Shown: positions 27,042-36,635, counted from the stretch's first letter. The stretch is DNA of 64,000 bases from JABMMZ01 sp964505065 (GCA_964505065.1 CAZDGF010000001.1:1-64000); one strand, 5' to 3'. Numbers and translations are program-made. The notes: generated by a model from the letters alone, not told the origin.

Positions 27042-29744
27042 ATGGCAGACAATCCCGAAGAATTAAACATTGAACGCATTATTCCGATAAATATTGAGGA
27101 GGAAATGAAAACCGCATACATAGATTATTCTATGTCGGTAATTGTGAGCAGAGCTTTACCAGATGTTAGAGATGGCTTAAAACCCGTACATCGCAGAGTG
27201 CTTTATGGTATGACAGAGCTGGGTTTAGCACCCAATCGTCCGTATAAAAAAAGCGCGCGTATAGTAGGAGAGGTTATGGGCAAGTACCATCCCCATGGCG
27301 ACTCATCGGTATATGACACAATGGTGCGTATGGCGCAAGATTGGAGTTTGCGTTATGCCTTTGTAGATGGGCAAGGAAACTTTGGCTCTATAGATGGCGA
27401 CTCGCCAGCTGCTATGCGTTATACCGAGGCACGCTTAAGAAAAATTGCTGAAGAAATGCTGAACGATTTGGAAAAAGATACGGTTGACTTTCGTCCAAAT
27501 TTTGACGACTCGTTAAAAGAACCAACTGTATTGCCTTCTAAAATACCAAACTTATTGGTAAATGGTGCATCGGGCATAGCCGTAGGTATGGCTACCAATA
27601 TGGCACCCCATAATTTGCGAGAAGCTATAGATGCTACTGTTGCTTATATTGATAACAGAGAAATAGAAATTTCTGAATTAATGACCCATATTAAAGGTCC
27701 CGATTTTCCAACAGGGGCTATTATATATGGTGTAGATGGTATTAGAAATGCCTTTGAAACAGGCAGAGGCAGAATTTTAATGCGTGGTAAAACCGAAATT
27801 GAACCTTTTGGCAATGGTAAAGAATTGATAATTGTTACCGAAGTGCCTTTCCAGGTAATGCCCAATCAAATTATAACCCGTGCGGTAGATTTGGTTCAAG
27901 AAAAAGTTATAGATGGCATTGTAGCTATAAGAGATGAAAGTGGAAGGCAAGGTATGCGCATAGTTTTTGAATTAAGAAAAGATGCTATAGCCAATGTGGT
28001 ACTTAATCAATTGTATAAATACACTTCTTTACAATCTTCATTCTCTGTAAATAATATTGCCCTTGTAAACGGAAAGCCAGAAATGCTTAATCTTAAAGAT
28101 ATGATTAAACATTTTGTAGCGCATAGACACGAGGTTGTAGTTCGCAGAACAAAATACGATTTAGAAGAAGCCAAAAAACGTGCGCATATATTAGAAGGTT
28201 TATTAATTGCCCTCGACCATTTAGACGAAGTAATAGCATTAATTAGAAGTTCTAAAAATGGTGATGAAGCAAAAGAGGGCTTAATTAGCAAGTTTGGCTT
28301 AACAGAAATACAAGCAAAAGCAATTTTAGATTTAAGATTGCAGCGTTTAACAGGTTTAGAACGTCAAAAGATAAAAGACGAATTTGACGAACTAATGAAA
28401 GTGATAGCCTATTTAGAATCTATATTGAACGATGAAGCTTTAAGATACCAAATTATTAAAGATGAATTGCTGGAAATGAAAGAGAAATATGGCGATGACA
28501 GAAAAACCTTAATAGAACATAGCGCAGGCGAAATAGATATTGAAGACATGATACCGAACGAAAGTGTTGTTTTAACAATTTCTCACATGGGGTATATAAA
28601 ACGTACCAGCTTAAATGAATACAAAGAACAAAACCGTGGAGGCAGAGGAAACAAAGGCGTTTCGCACAGAGATGAAGACTTTGTAGAACACCTATTTGTT
28701 GCCAATACCCATAATTATATGTTGTTCTTTACTGAGCAAGGGCGTTGTTTTTGGATGAAAGTATATGAAATACCCGAAGGTAGCAAAACTACCAAAGGCA
28801 GAGCCATACAAAACCTTATAGCTATTCCGCCAGATGATAAAATTAAAGCATATTTAAATATTGTAAACCTTAAAGATGCCGATTATTTGAATACACACAA
28901 CATTATATTGTGTACTAAAAAAGGGATTATTAAAAAAACTACGTTAGAGGCATACAGTCGCCCACGAACAAATGGTATAAATGCTATTACCGTAAGAGAA
29001 GGCGATGAACTTTTAGAAGCACGCTTAACCAATGGTAATTGCGAAATTATTATGGCTAAAAAATCGGGTAAAGCCATTCGTTTTAATGAAAAATTAGTTC
29101 GCCCAATGGGAAGAAACGCAAGTGGTGTTAAAGGTGTAACCCTTGAAAATGCAGACGATGTGGTAATAGGTATGTTGGCTATAGATAAAGAAAAATTAGC
29201 AACAGCAACAGTATTGGTAGTTTCTGAAAAAGGCTATGGCAAACGCTCTTTCCTTGTTGACCCAGAAACAGGAGAGGATGAATACCGTGTTACAGGTAGG
29301 GGAGGCAAAGGTGTAAAAACCCTTAAAATAACCGAAAAAACTGGTAACTTAATTTCTATTAATAACGTGAACGATGAAGACGGATTAATGATTATCAATA
29401 AATCTGGCTTAACCATAAGAATGCGTGTAGATAGCCTAAGAACAATGGGCAGAGCAACGCAAGGTGTACGTTTAATTAATATTAAAAACAACGATGCTAT
29501 TGCTTCATTGGCTGTTACCCCTGTAGAAGAAGAAGAGGAACTATATGATGAAAACGGCAACCCAATAGCGGCTGCACCAGTATTAGATGAAGATGGGAAC
29601 CCAATAGTTATAGAAAATCCTGTAATTGAAGAGTCGGAAACAGAAGAAGAAGACATTGATAACAATGACGAAACAGAAGATGAAGACGACTTGGAAGATG
29701 ACACAGAAGCCAATAACGATGAGGATAGTGAGGATGATAAATAA
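27042..29744 (+). CDS. gyrA: DNA gyrase subunit A
   Basis: 900 residues. It introduces negative supercoils together with GyrB. The winged-helix catalytic region has KYHPHGDSSVYDTMVRMAQD, with Ser88 and Asp92 at the quinolone-sensitive positions (wild type), and SPAAMRYTEARLRK with catalytic Tyr127. The coiled-coil and C-gate follow, then a beta-pinwheel with the GyrA-box region EQNRGGRGNKGV (about 525-540), which separates it from ParC. The last ~70 residues are extremely acidic (runs of E and D after about residue 826), an appendage longer than in E. coli. gyrB is not in the window. Confidence 0.97.
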   Translation: MADNPEELNIERIIPINIEEEMKTAYIDYSMSVIVSRALPDVRDGLKPVHRRVLYGMTELGLAPNRPYKKSARIVGEVMGKYHPHGDSSVYDTMVRMAQDWSLRYAFVDGQGNFGSIDGDSPAAMRYTEARLRKIAEEMLNDLEKDTVDFRPNFDDSLKEPTVLPSKIPNLLVNGASGIAVGMATNMAPHNLREAIDATVAYIDNREIEISELMTHIKGPDFPTGAIIYGVDGIRNAFETGRGRILMRGKTEIEPFGNGKELIIVTEVPFQVMPNQIITRAVDLVQEKVIDGIVAIRDESGRQGMRIVFELRKDAIANVVLNQLYKYTSLQSSFSVNNIALVNGKPEMLNLKDMIKHFVAHRHEVVVRRTKYDLEEAKKRAHILEGLLIALDHLDEVIALIRSSKNGDEAKEGLISKFGLTEIQAKAILDLRLQRLTGLERQKIKDEFDELMKVIAYLESILNDEALRYQIIKDELLEMKEKYGDDRKTLIEHSAGEIDIEDMIPNESVVLTISHMGYIKRTSLNEYKEQNRGGRGNKGVSHRDEDFVEHLFVANTHNYMLFFTEQGRCFWMKVYEIPEGSKTTKGRAIQNLIAIPPDDKIKAYLNIVNLKDADYLNTHNIILCTKKGIIKKTTLEAYSRPRTNGINAITVREGDELLEARLTNGNCEIIMAKKSGKAIRFNEKLVRPMGRNASGVKGVTLENADDVVIGMLAIDKEKLATATVLVVSEKGYGKRSFLVDPETGEDEYRVTGRGGKGVKTLKITEKTGNLISINNVNDEDGLMIINKSGLTIRMRVDSLRTMGRATQGVRLINIKNNDAIASLAVTPVEEEEELYDENGNPIAAAPVLDEDGNPIVIENPVIEESETEEEDIDNNDETEDEDDLEDDTEANNDEDSEDDK

Positions 29745-29836
29745 AAATGGCATAAGAATTGAATATTAAAATATAAACCCAATTGTAAAAAATGAAAACG
29801 AAGTATCATGAATTCTATTTAAAAACAAAAAAAAAT

Positions 29837-31099
29837 ATGAATAACAACAAACAATTTATTCTTGTATTAACTACTGCATTAGTTTTTAATTTCCAAAACG
29901 TATTTGCCCAAATGAGATGCGTTAACTCTGCAGAGGCATATATTGAAACAGATATAAAACAAGCTAAATATGAAATAGATAAAGCAGCCTTGCATCCTGA
30001 AACGAGTAATCACCCAAAAATGTGGTTTTACAAAGGTGCTATTTATACACGTATTATTGAAAGCGAAGATAAAGAGTTAAAAACTGAAAATAAAGATGCT
30101 GCATTAAAAGCAGGTGAGGCATTGGTAAAGTTTTACAGTTTTCCTAAAAAAGATGTAGATAAATATAAAGATGAAGCTGATATTTATATTCAAAATGCAG
30201 CATTTGCTTGCTATAATGTAGCTGGGCAATTATCTAACGAAAAGGGAAATTTGCAACAAGTAGAAAAATATATGGGAATAGTTCAAAAACTAATAGATGC
30301 CGATAAATTAGCTACCGAGCCAAAACTTGAAGGTAAGTTATCTTATGAAAGAACATATTTAATGTGTTTAGCATCTGCCCAAAAAGACAGCGCTTTAGAT
30401 AAAGAAATATTATATTTAGATAAATTAGCTAATTCTAAATATAAAGATATTGTTATTTTTTTAAGATTGAGTGAAATATATTTAAAAAAAGGTGATTATG
30501 CAAAAGCCACAGAATACTTAAATTTGGGAAAAACTAAATATGAAGATTTTAAAGCTGAAATATTAAAATATGAAATAAATATTGATATAGAACAAGGCAA
30601 AACAGAAGATTTAATTTTAAAATTAAATCAAGCTGTGGCTAATAATCCTGAAGATGCGCTCAATTATTTTAACAGGGGATTAACATACCACCAATTAATT
30701 TTGAATGCTAAAGAGAAAAAAGAAAAACCCAAATATTACTATTTGCAAGCTTATGCAGATTATGAAAAATCATTAACATTAGATCCCAATAATAATGAAT
30801 GTATTTTTAATACTGGTTATTTACTTTTAGATTCGGCAAATAGTATATTCGATAAAGCAAACGCATTAGATAATGCATCTGAAAAATTGAAATTAGCAGA
30901 ACTATATAAACCAACTTATAAATTAGCAGTTGAAAAATTAGAAATTATAAGATTAAGTGGCGAGCGAACAGGCTCTCAATTAGTTTCTTTGTTAAATATT
31001 ATGAGAAATGCCTCAAAAAAAGCTGGCGATTCTGCAGCTGCAAGTAAATATAATCAATTGTATATAGAAGCAAAAGAAGCGCTTAAAAATCAACAATAG
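29837..31099 (+). CDS. secreted tetratricopeptide-repeat protein
   Basis: About 420 residues from MNNNKQFILVLTTALVFNFQ, a signal peptide ending at FAQ. A Met codon at 29792 would add 15 charged residues ahead of the signal and is less likely. The body is helical with TPR-type units: YKGAIYTRIIE, IVIFLRLSEIYLKKGDYAKA, ALNYFNRGLTYHQLI and QAYADYEKSLTLDPNNNECI. Periplasmic or outer-membrane-facing. It follows gyrA by about 90 nt, a neighbourhood seen in several Bacteroidota. No enzyme motif; probably a binding or scaffold role. Confidence 0.75.
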   Translation: MNNNKQFILVLTTALVFNFQNVFAQMRCVNSAEAYIETDIKQAKYEIDKAALHPETSNHPKMWFYKGAIYTRIIESEDKELKTENKDAALKAGEALVKFYSFPKKDVDKYKDEADIYIQNAAFACYNVAGQLSNEKGNLQQVEKYMGIVQKLIDADKLATEPKLEGKLSYERTYLMCLASAQKDSALDKEILYLDKLANSKYKDIVIFLRLSEIYLKKGDYAKATEYLNLGKTKYEDFKAEILKYEINIDIEQGKTEDLILKLNQAVANNPEDALNYFNRGLTYHQLILNAKEKKEKPKYYYLQAYADYEKSLTLDPNNNECIFNTGYLLLDSANSIFDKANALDNASEKLKLAELYKPTYKLAVEKLEIIRLSGERTGSQLVSLLNIMRNASKKAGDSAAASKYNQLYIEAKEALKNQQ

Positions 31100-31104
31100 A
31101 ATTA

Positions 31105-31140
31105 TAAAGGGGAGAGTTATTTATTCTACCCTTTATTTTT
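31105..31140 (+). terminator. predicted intrinsic terminator after TPR gene
   Basis: Stem TAAAGGG (31105-31111) pairs with CCCTTTA (31129-31135), loop of 17 nt, followed by TTTTT. It lies 5 nt past the stop of the TPR gene. Confidence 0.5.
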
Positions 31141-31235
31141 AAAACTTTCTACTTAACATAATATTAATTATAAGACAAATTAGTTTTAACTTAAAACAAT
31201 GCTTTTGTAAGAATACTTAACATAAACACAAAGCT

Positions 31236-34058
31236 TTATAGTTTTATAATTTTATAATTTAATTGTTTGCCTAAGGCATTTATTTGAATAAAATATTCTC
31301 CACTAATAAATTTGTTTAAATCTAAATGATAAATATTTTGAACAAGATTGAATTCATTATTTAAAATTTTCCTACCATAAATATCTAAAATTAATATGCT
31401 AATATTTTTATTGATATAATTTTCGGCAAACTGAATATTCAAAAATTGCTCTACAGGATTTGGATATATTTTAATTTCTGAAAAAAATTCAGAACCATTG
31501 CAAATTTCTAAATTTAAAATTTTGCCGTTTTGTAATTTTCCTATCAATCGTATTGCCTTATTTTCAACATTTGAATTTAAAACAATTTCGTATTCATTTG
31601 CTAACTGATTTGGTATTTCTTGTAACAAAGTCCATTCGTTTTTATTATTAAGTATTTCTAAATAAAAACTACTAAATTCTATTTCTTTTGTATTGTAAAA
31701 TCTTATTTTATAATTTTCAATCGTTTTTATACAATTGAAATTAGTTATAAAAATGGGTAAAGAAATACAGCCTACATTTACGGTTGAAGAATCTATTCTT
31801 AAACAATTTGTTGTTGTATTTCTTACAGTTAATATTGTTGTTTTATTACCAGTAGTATTATAACCAATAGTATCTGGCGTATTTAAACCCAAGCCACTTG
31901 CAGTGTTTGGAAATCCAGTTGTAAAATTCCATTGATACTGAAAACTGCTACCATTGTTAAACGTGCTGCTCCATATTACAGAATCTCTACAAGAATTTGA
32001 AGTATTGCTTATCGTTTCTACCAATGGCAAAGGGTTTAAACTTAAAACCATTGTATCTCTAACACTACATTTTGTAGATGTATCTGTGGCTAACAATATT
32101 TTATTTCCACTCGAATTGGCAAGTATTGTTGTTGTATCTCTATTAAAACTTGCAGGCAACCAAGTATATTGTGTATTTAAGGAATTATTATTTATTTGAC
32201 CAATTCTTACAAATGTATTTGTACATACTGCGGTATCTCTGCCAGCATTGGCAATTGGTATATAATAATTAGAGGTATTTATTGTATCAAACAAACCCTG
32301 CGACATATTGAAATAAGTACCACTGCCGCTTACTTGTAATTTCATGCCTCTAAGCATATAAACATTATTGCCACTTAAAGGTGTGGCATCTGTATAAGTT
32401 AAACTTTGTGTAGAACCCAAAAAACTAAAGGTACTATCTATATGCCTGGCTCTAAAAATATAATAATCGTGTACTGCCGTATCTGTACTTGCTTGCCATT
32501 TTAATTTAAAACGAGGTGAACAACTATCTTGAACAGCTACAAAATTTATAGCAGGAATTACAGGCTGCATTCTTACAGCTGGGTCGCCCATTAGGTTTTG
32601 GTGTATTAGCAATTCATTGTATAAAAATGTAGTGCCGCCTCGTCTTAGATGTGGGTACAAAAGATTGCTGCCTGTCCAATTATTTTGCGAACGCAAGGTG
32701 CCATACCCTATGGTTTCGCCCATAGCCATGTGGTGAAAATGCCAAGCTGGTCGCTCGCTCCAAAACGAGTTTAATACATTGCCTTTGGCTGCTAATGGGG
32801 CTCTTAAAAAATTATTTGCATTGTCCCAATCGCCAAAATAGCTGCCAAACAAGCCTGTAAATACACTTTTTATTTGTGTAGCAGAAGAAAAACTTGCAGT
32901 TGTGCCCACTCCACTTGCAAGCGTATAGTTTCCATAGCCAATGCCATAACTCCATAAATAACTATTGCTGCTCAATGTTGAAAGATAATTTCCTGTTGTT
33001 ACTGTATTTTGCCCAAACAATGGTGCAGAATTTTGATACGCTGGTCCTCCAAAATATTCATCTTTGAAAGGATAGGGATAATTTAAAAAGCCAATTTGGT
33101 CATCTAATAAAGTACGTTCTTCTATAATATCTATTTTATGCCTAAAATTATGATTTTTAATAAAATATTGTCTTAATAGTTGCCTTTCTGTTAATGTAAA
33201 AGAAGTCATATTTGATAAATCTATTCTGCCTACTTGTAAATCTATCAAACTAGGAATTTCTGTTTGGTCGTATTTGCCATCGCCAGTATTATTGTTATTG
33301 GCAGCTCTTGCACCCAAATTATTTGTAACTGTAGCATCTGTCCATGTGCCATTAATATCGCCATAAAAACAATCGGCAGGCCAAGCACCCTCGTGGCTAG
33401 GAGGTGCAATAGTTGTGGTATGTCCATCGGGTGGAGGTATTCCAGAAGCCCTAAAGTCGCCACTATAAGGCACAGCCAAATCGCCAATTAAAACTACCGA
33501 GTTTATAGTATTATCTGCGGTATAAGCATTTACAATATTGGTTTTAATTTGAGCTACAGTAGTACTTGTGGAAAGGTAAATCACTTTGGTTTTATAACCA
33601 TCGCCTATTAAATCGTTTCTATAAGTACGAATGGAAGTATCTAAATAGGCTTTGTTAGTACTATCAATAAGTAATAAAATTGTTCCTCTATTGGTAGGAA
33701 AAGCTACTCTTGCTCCAGCATTTATTAAGCCAAAAATACTATAACCATCTGCAGCCGAGTCTTTTTCAAAACGGTATTCAAATTGGCTACCTGTGGTTAT
33801 TGTATCACTAAATGTGGAATCAGTATTTGCCAAGTTTCTATATATAGAACCAAAATCATAACTTGCCTTTGTTTTTCGGTAAACCCTTTGAAAACGTGGC
33901 GTTGGTGTAGCAACATAGCGCCATCTAAAGTCTAAAATAGATTGGGTACTATTATAATACCTTGCTGTTGCCGATACTTCTAAATTGTAATTGCGAAGTT
34001 GGGCATAAGCTTGTAGAGAAAAAAGAAAAGAAAAAACAAAAAGTAATTTTATTTTCAT
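31236..34058 (-). CDS. T9SS-exported protein with gingipain (C25)-like fold, apparently lacking the catalytic pair
   Basis: 940 residues. Signal peptide MKIKLLFVFSFLFSLQAYAQ. About residues 110-490 follow the C25 gingipain-like pattern: ILLLIDSTNKAYLDTSIRTY, INSVVLIGDLAVPY, PADCFYGDINGTW, EIPSLIDLQVGRID. Where active C25 enzymes have the catalytic GHG and a Cys, I see LWSYGIGYGNY and FTGLFGSYFGDWD, so His and Cys look absent. Then come Fn3/PKD-like regions (about 510-790) and a type A T9SS sorting domain (IKIYPNPVEQFLNIQF to the end). Probably a surface protein using the peptidase fold for binding. The alignment of the active site is by eye. Confidence 0.65.
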   Translation of the reverse strand: MKIKLLFVFSFLFSLQAYAQLRNYNLEVSATARYYNSTQSILDFRWRYVATPTPRFQRVYRKTKASYDFGSIYRNLANTDSTFSDTITTGSQFEYRFEKDSAADGYSIFGLINAGARVAFPTNRGTILLLIDSTNKAYLDTSIRTYRNDLIGDGYKTKVIYLSTSTTVAQIKTNIVNAYTADNTINSVVLIGDLAVPYSGDFRASGIPPPDGHTTTIAPPSHEGAWPADCFYGDINGTWTDATVTNNLGARAANNNNTGDGKYDQTEIPSLIDLQVGRIDLSNMTSFTLTERQLLRQYFIKNHNFRHKIDIIEERTLLDDQIGFLNYPYPFKDEYFGGPAYQNSAPLFGQNTVTTGNYLSTLSSNSYLWSYGIGYGNYTLASGVGTTASFSSATQIKSVFTGLFGSYFGDWDNANNFLRAPLAAKGNVLNSFWSERPAWHFHHMAMGETIGYGTLRSQNNWTGSNLLYPHLRRGGTTFLYNELLIHQNLMGDPAVRMQPVIPAINFVAVQDSCSPRFKLKWQASTDTAVHDYYIFRARHIDSTFSFLGSTQSLTYTDATPLSGNNVYMLRGMKLQVSGSGTYFNMSQGLFDTINTSNYYIPIANAGRDTAVCTNTFVRIGQINNNSLNTQYTWLPASFNRDTTTILANSSGNKILLATDTSTKCSVRDTMVLSLNPLPLVETISNTSNSCRDSVIWSSTFNNGSSFQYQWNFTTGFPNTASGLGLNTPDTIGYNTTGNKTTILTVRNTTTNCLRIDSSTVNVGCISLPIFITNFNCIKTIENYKIRFYNTKEIEFSSFYLEILNNKNEWTLLQEIPNQLANEYEIVLNSNVENKAIRLIGKLQNGKILNLEICNGSEFFSEIKIYPNPVEQFLNIQFAENYINKNISILILDIYGRKILNNEFNLVQNIYHLDLNKFISGEYFIQINALGKQLNYKIIKL

Positions 34059-34157
34059 TGTATAGTTTAAACAAAAATACGAAAAAAAAGTTATAGTGGT
34101 TTTATTTTTTCAATTGCTTGTATAAATTATTGTACAAGTATTTTTAAAAGCATCATT

Positions 34158-34652
34158 TTATTGCTTCGGAATTCTTGCCATCATTACGCTATCTTGTTGC
34201 TCTTTAGTTAAATCTATTAAACTAAGGTTTGCTATTATATCCTCTACCCTATCATGTTTTGGAAAACGAGTCAAAAATTCATTAAAAACCCTTTTTGCAT
34301 TGGTTTTATCGGCTATACTTTCGTATAAAAAACCTGCTCTTATTAAAGCCTCTGGGGTATATTCTTTATCGTCCATATACATTGTTGCCAATTGCTCGTA
34401 TATAGCAGCTGCTTTGGCATATCTTTTAGCTTTTACATTGCCTTCGGCAGCTTTAAATAAAAATTTAATGGCATTGGCATTGTCTGGAAATTGCTTTACA
34501 AAACTTAAATAACTGTTAATTAAAGTATCGCTATTGGCAAGGCTTTTATTGGCTTCCAATTTTTTAATATTATCGGTTAATTTTTGTTCTTGGTTTTCTT
34601 TACAACTTAATAAAATAAAGGGTAAGGTAATTAAAATAAAAAATGATTTCAT
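34158..34652 (-). CDS. TPR-containing lipoprotein
   Basis: 164 residues. The signal MKSFFILITLPFILLSCKEN ends in a lipobox (LLSC, Cys17). Two or three TPR-like helical pairs follow (about 45-150: DTLINSYLSFVKQFPDNANA, AKAAAIYEQLATMYMD, TPEALIRAGFLYESIADKTN). This is the tetratricopeptide lipoprotein type often found in Bacteroidota envelopes, in which TPRs bind partner proteins. A TACATTTG -7 box lies 4 nt before the ATG, so it has its own promoter. Confidence 0.75.
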   Translation of the reverse strand: MKSFFILITLPFILLSCKENQEQKLTDNIKKLEANKSLANSDTLINSYLSFVKQFPDNANAIKFLFKAAEGNVKAKRYAKAAAIYEQLATMYMDDKEYTPEALIRAGFLYESIADKTNAKRVFNEFLTRFPKHDRVEDIIANLSLIDLTKEQQDSVMMARIPKQ

Positions 34653-34656
34653 TAGG

Positions 34657-34664
34657 CAAATGTA
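34657..34664 (-). promoter_or_regulatory. -7 promoter box, TACATTTG
   Basis: Exact TAnnTTTG on the minus strand, 4 nt before the ATG at 34652. The string TTTGCCTAATG is shared with the lipoprotein gene starting at 4615. Predicts a leaderless message. Confidence 0.5.
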
Positions 34665-34672
34665 AGGGTTAA

Positions 34673-34876
34673 TTAATAGTTTTTTTCGTGTTTAATGCGC
34701 TCCATCATAGCCCTTTGTTCGGGTGTTTGGTGGGCCAGTACCAATTCAGCAGTTTCGAATACCCAATCCAAGCGTTCATCTATTGTCCATGTTTGAAAGC
34801 GGGCAAACATTTCAGGGTCAATAGTATAATTAAAACCCTTGTCGGCATTTTCTAATTTGGGTTTTAATTTAGCCAT
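34673..34876 (-). CDS. small partner protein of a nucleotidyltransferase
   Basis: 67 residues, helical, with TWTIDERLDWVFETAELVLA and HQTPEQRAMMERIKHEKN. The ERLDWVFE phrase is reminiscent of small proteins (ERLRWLEE-like) encoded beside MNT-fold nucleotidyltransferases. The ATG overlaps the 3' end of the upstream nucleotidyltransferase gene by 8 nt, so the two are translated from one message. By position and size it may be the other half of a toxin-antitoxin-like pair; this is inference. Confidence 0.65.
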   Translation of the reverse strand: MAKLKPKLENADKGFNYTIDPEMFARFQTWTIDERLDWVFETAELVLAHQTPEQRAMMERIKHEKNY

Positions 34877-35357
34877 TTTTTATTTTACTTAAAAGTATTA
34901 TATCGTTTTGGTCTTGCAAGCGATTGCTGTATTGCTTCAATTCTATTAAATGGTTGATATTTACTATGTAAAAAGTTTCATTTCCATTGCCTACAGTTTC
35001 TTTCATATCCCAAAGAGTATTAAATAATATTGGCACATCAATCAATACATCTATGCTCATTTTATTGGCTTGGGTATGAAAATAATTATATACGATTAAA
35101 TTTTTTGTTTCTATTAAATTGGCTCTTTCTGCTTTATCTGCAAGTTTTTCTATTGGCAAATTCATAAGCATTTGTTTATAGCCAAATTTTTCTATTACTT
35201 TTTTAAAATTTGATAAATTGGAGATTTCAAAATCTAAAAGAATATCAATATCTGCTGTCATTCTTGGCACGCCAAAAATATTTACTGCCAAACCACCGCA
35301 AGTAACATATCGTATATTACTTTTTGTAAGTTGATATAATATTTCTTTGTACTCCAA
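34869..35357 (-). CDS. AbiEii/DUF6036-like nucleotidyltransferase
   Basis: 162 residues. The motif CGGLAVNIFGVPRMTADIDI (20-39) has the GG ... TxDID arrangement (Gly21, Gly22, Asp36, Asp38) of MNT-fold nucleotidyltransferases related to AbiEii and DUF6036 proteins. A third acidic residue is probably in MSIDVLIDVP (about 97-106). Known relatives are toxin components or use a nucleotide to modify tRNA or protein. Start is TTG at 35357: an in-frame stop lies 6 nt upstream at 35364-35366 and no ATG precedes the motif. It overlaps the 67-residue gene by 8 nt. Confidence 0.75.
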   Translation of the reverse strand: MEYKEILYQLTKSNIRYVTCGGLAVNIFGVPRMTADIDILLDFEISNLSNFKKVIEKFGYKQMLMNLPIEKLADKAERANLIETKNLIVYNYFHTQANKMSIDVLIDVPILFNTLWDMKETVGNGNETFYIVNINHLIELKQYSNRLQDQNDIILLSKIKNG

Positions 35358-35410
35358 TTTTTTTTAAATTAATATTTTCAAAAATAATTTAATTTCTACA
35401 AACCTAAAAA

Positions 35411-36503
35411 TTAATTATTACCAACACTGCTTGCCATTAAAAAGCCTTTGATAAACTCGTCTAAATAGCCATCCATTACGGCTTGTACATTGCTGGTTTC
35501 TACACCTGTGCGCACATCTTTTACCAATTTATAAGGATGAAATACATAGTTTCGTATTTGCGAACCCCATTCTATTTTCATTTTTGTGGCTTCAAGGGCA
35601 TCTCTTGCTTCATTTTTTTTGCGCAATTCTATTTCATACAATTGAGATTTTAACATTTGCATTGCCAATACCCTATTTTCGTTTTGCGAGCGTGCTTTTT
35701 GGCATACCACAACTATACCACTTGGCTTATGGGTTAGCTGCACTTTGGTTTCTACCTTGTTTACATTTTGCCCGCCTGCTCCTCCACTCCTACTGGTTTG
35801 TAGCTCTACATCAGCAGGGTTTATTTCTATTTTTATTTCATCGTCTATCATGGGGTAAGCATATACGCTGGCAAACGAAGTGTGCCTTTTTGCATTACTA
35901 TCAAAGGGAGATATACGCACCAACCTATGTACCCCACTTTCGCCTTTCAAATAGCCAAAAGGAAAATTACCTTCAAACTCCAAAGTTATAGATTTTATGC
36001 CTGCCACATCGCCATCTTGTTTATCTATTTCGGTTATAGAATAGCCATTTTTTTCTCCCCACATAATGTACATACGGCTAAGCATTTGTGCCCAGTCGCA
36101 GCTTTCTGTTCCCCCTGCCCCACTATTAATGGTTAGTATTGCGCCAAGTCTATCCTCTTCGCTGCGCAACATGTTTTTCATTTCAAGGTCTTCTACTAAA
36201 TTTTTTGTATTAGTATAGCTGCTTTCAAGCTCTTCAACTGTAGCCTCGTTAAGGGTATTAAACTCTTGAATTACTTCAAGTTCTTCAAAAGCATTTTGAC
36301 AAGCTTTGTAGCCTTCTGTCCAAAATTTTTTTTCTTTAATTTTCTTTAAATGCTTTTCTGCATTTGTAGGGTTATCCCAAAAATTGGGAGCCAAAGTTTG
36401 GCTTTCTTCATCTTCAATATGTGCTAATTTTTGAGCGATGTCAAAGATACCTCCCCAAAGCCTCTATACGGCCTCTTAAATCCTTCAATTGGTCTGTTGT
36501 CAT
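35411..36503 (-). CDS. prfB: peptide chain release factor 2, expressed by programmed +1 frameshift
   Basis: RF2 ends translation at UGA and UAA. The gene starts at ATG 36503 with a 20-codon first frame that ends at TGA (36443-36441). A +1 shift at CTT continues as GAC ATC GCT and joins the long frame, giving about 363 residues, the normal RF2 length. The long frame carries the anticodon-like SPF motif (RISPFDSNAKRH), the peptidyl-hydrolysis GGQ (SGGAGGQNVNKVETKVQLTH) and the usual N-terminal helices (WDNPTNAEKHLKKIKEKKFW). The apparent start MAPNFW at 36394 is really an internal TTG Leu codon. A TACATTTG -7 box lies 7 nt before the ATG. Confidence 0.96.
36440..36455 (-). promoter_or_regulatory. 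prfB autoregulatory +1 frameshift site
   Basis: On the minus strand the site reads GGG AGG TAT CTT TGA C. It has the same elements as the classical E. coli site: an internal Shine-Dalgarno-like GGGAGG just upstream, the slippery CTT codon and an in-frame UGA followed by C. Low RF2 lets the ribosome slip to the +1 frame. This is one of the few purine-rich ribosome-binding-like motifs seen in the window. Confidence 0.95.
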
Positions 36504-36510
36504 AAGAGTG

Positions 36511-36518
36511 CAAATGTA
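36511..36518 (-). promoter_or_regulatory. -7 promoter box of prfB, TACATTTG
   Basis: Exact TAnnTTTG on the minus strand, 7 nt before the prfB ATG at 36503. The -33 element is not obvious. Predicted leader of only a few nucleotides. Confidence 0.5.
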
Positions 36519-36635
36519 AGTTTTATATAGTAAAATAAATACTTTACATAAATTAATAACCTAAAATAATGAAGAATGAAATTAGTTTTAACCAATGAGT
36601 AACCAAACAATAAGTCCTTTATTTTTCCAACAATT

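Noticed and set aside
36394..36503. prfB as a frameshifted pseudogene
   Set aside because: The break is at CTT TGA C with an upstream GGGAGG, the known programmed site, and the rest of RF2 is complete.
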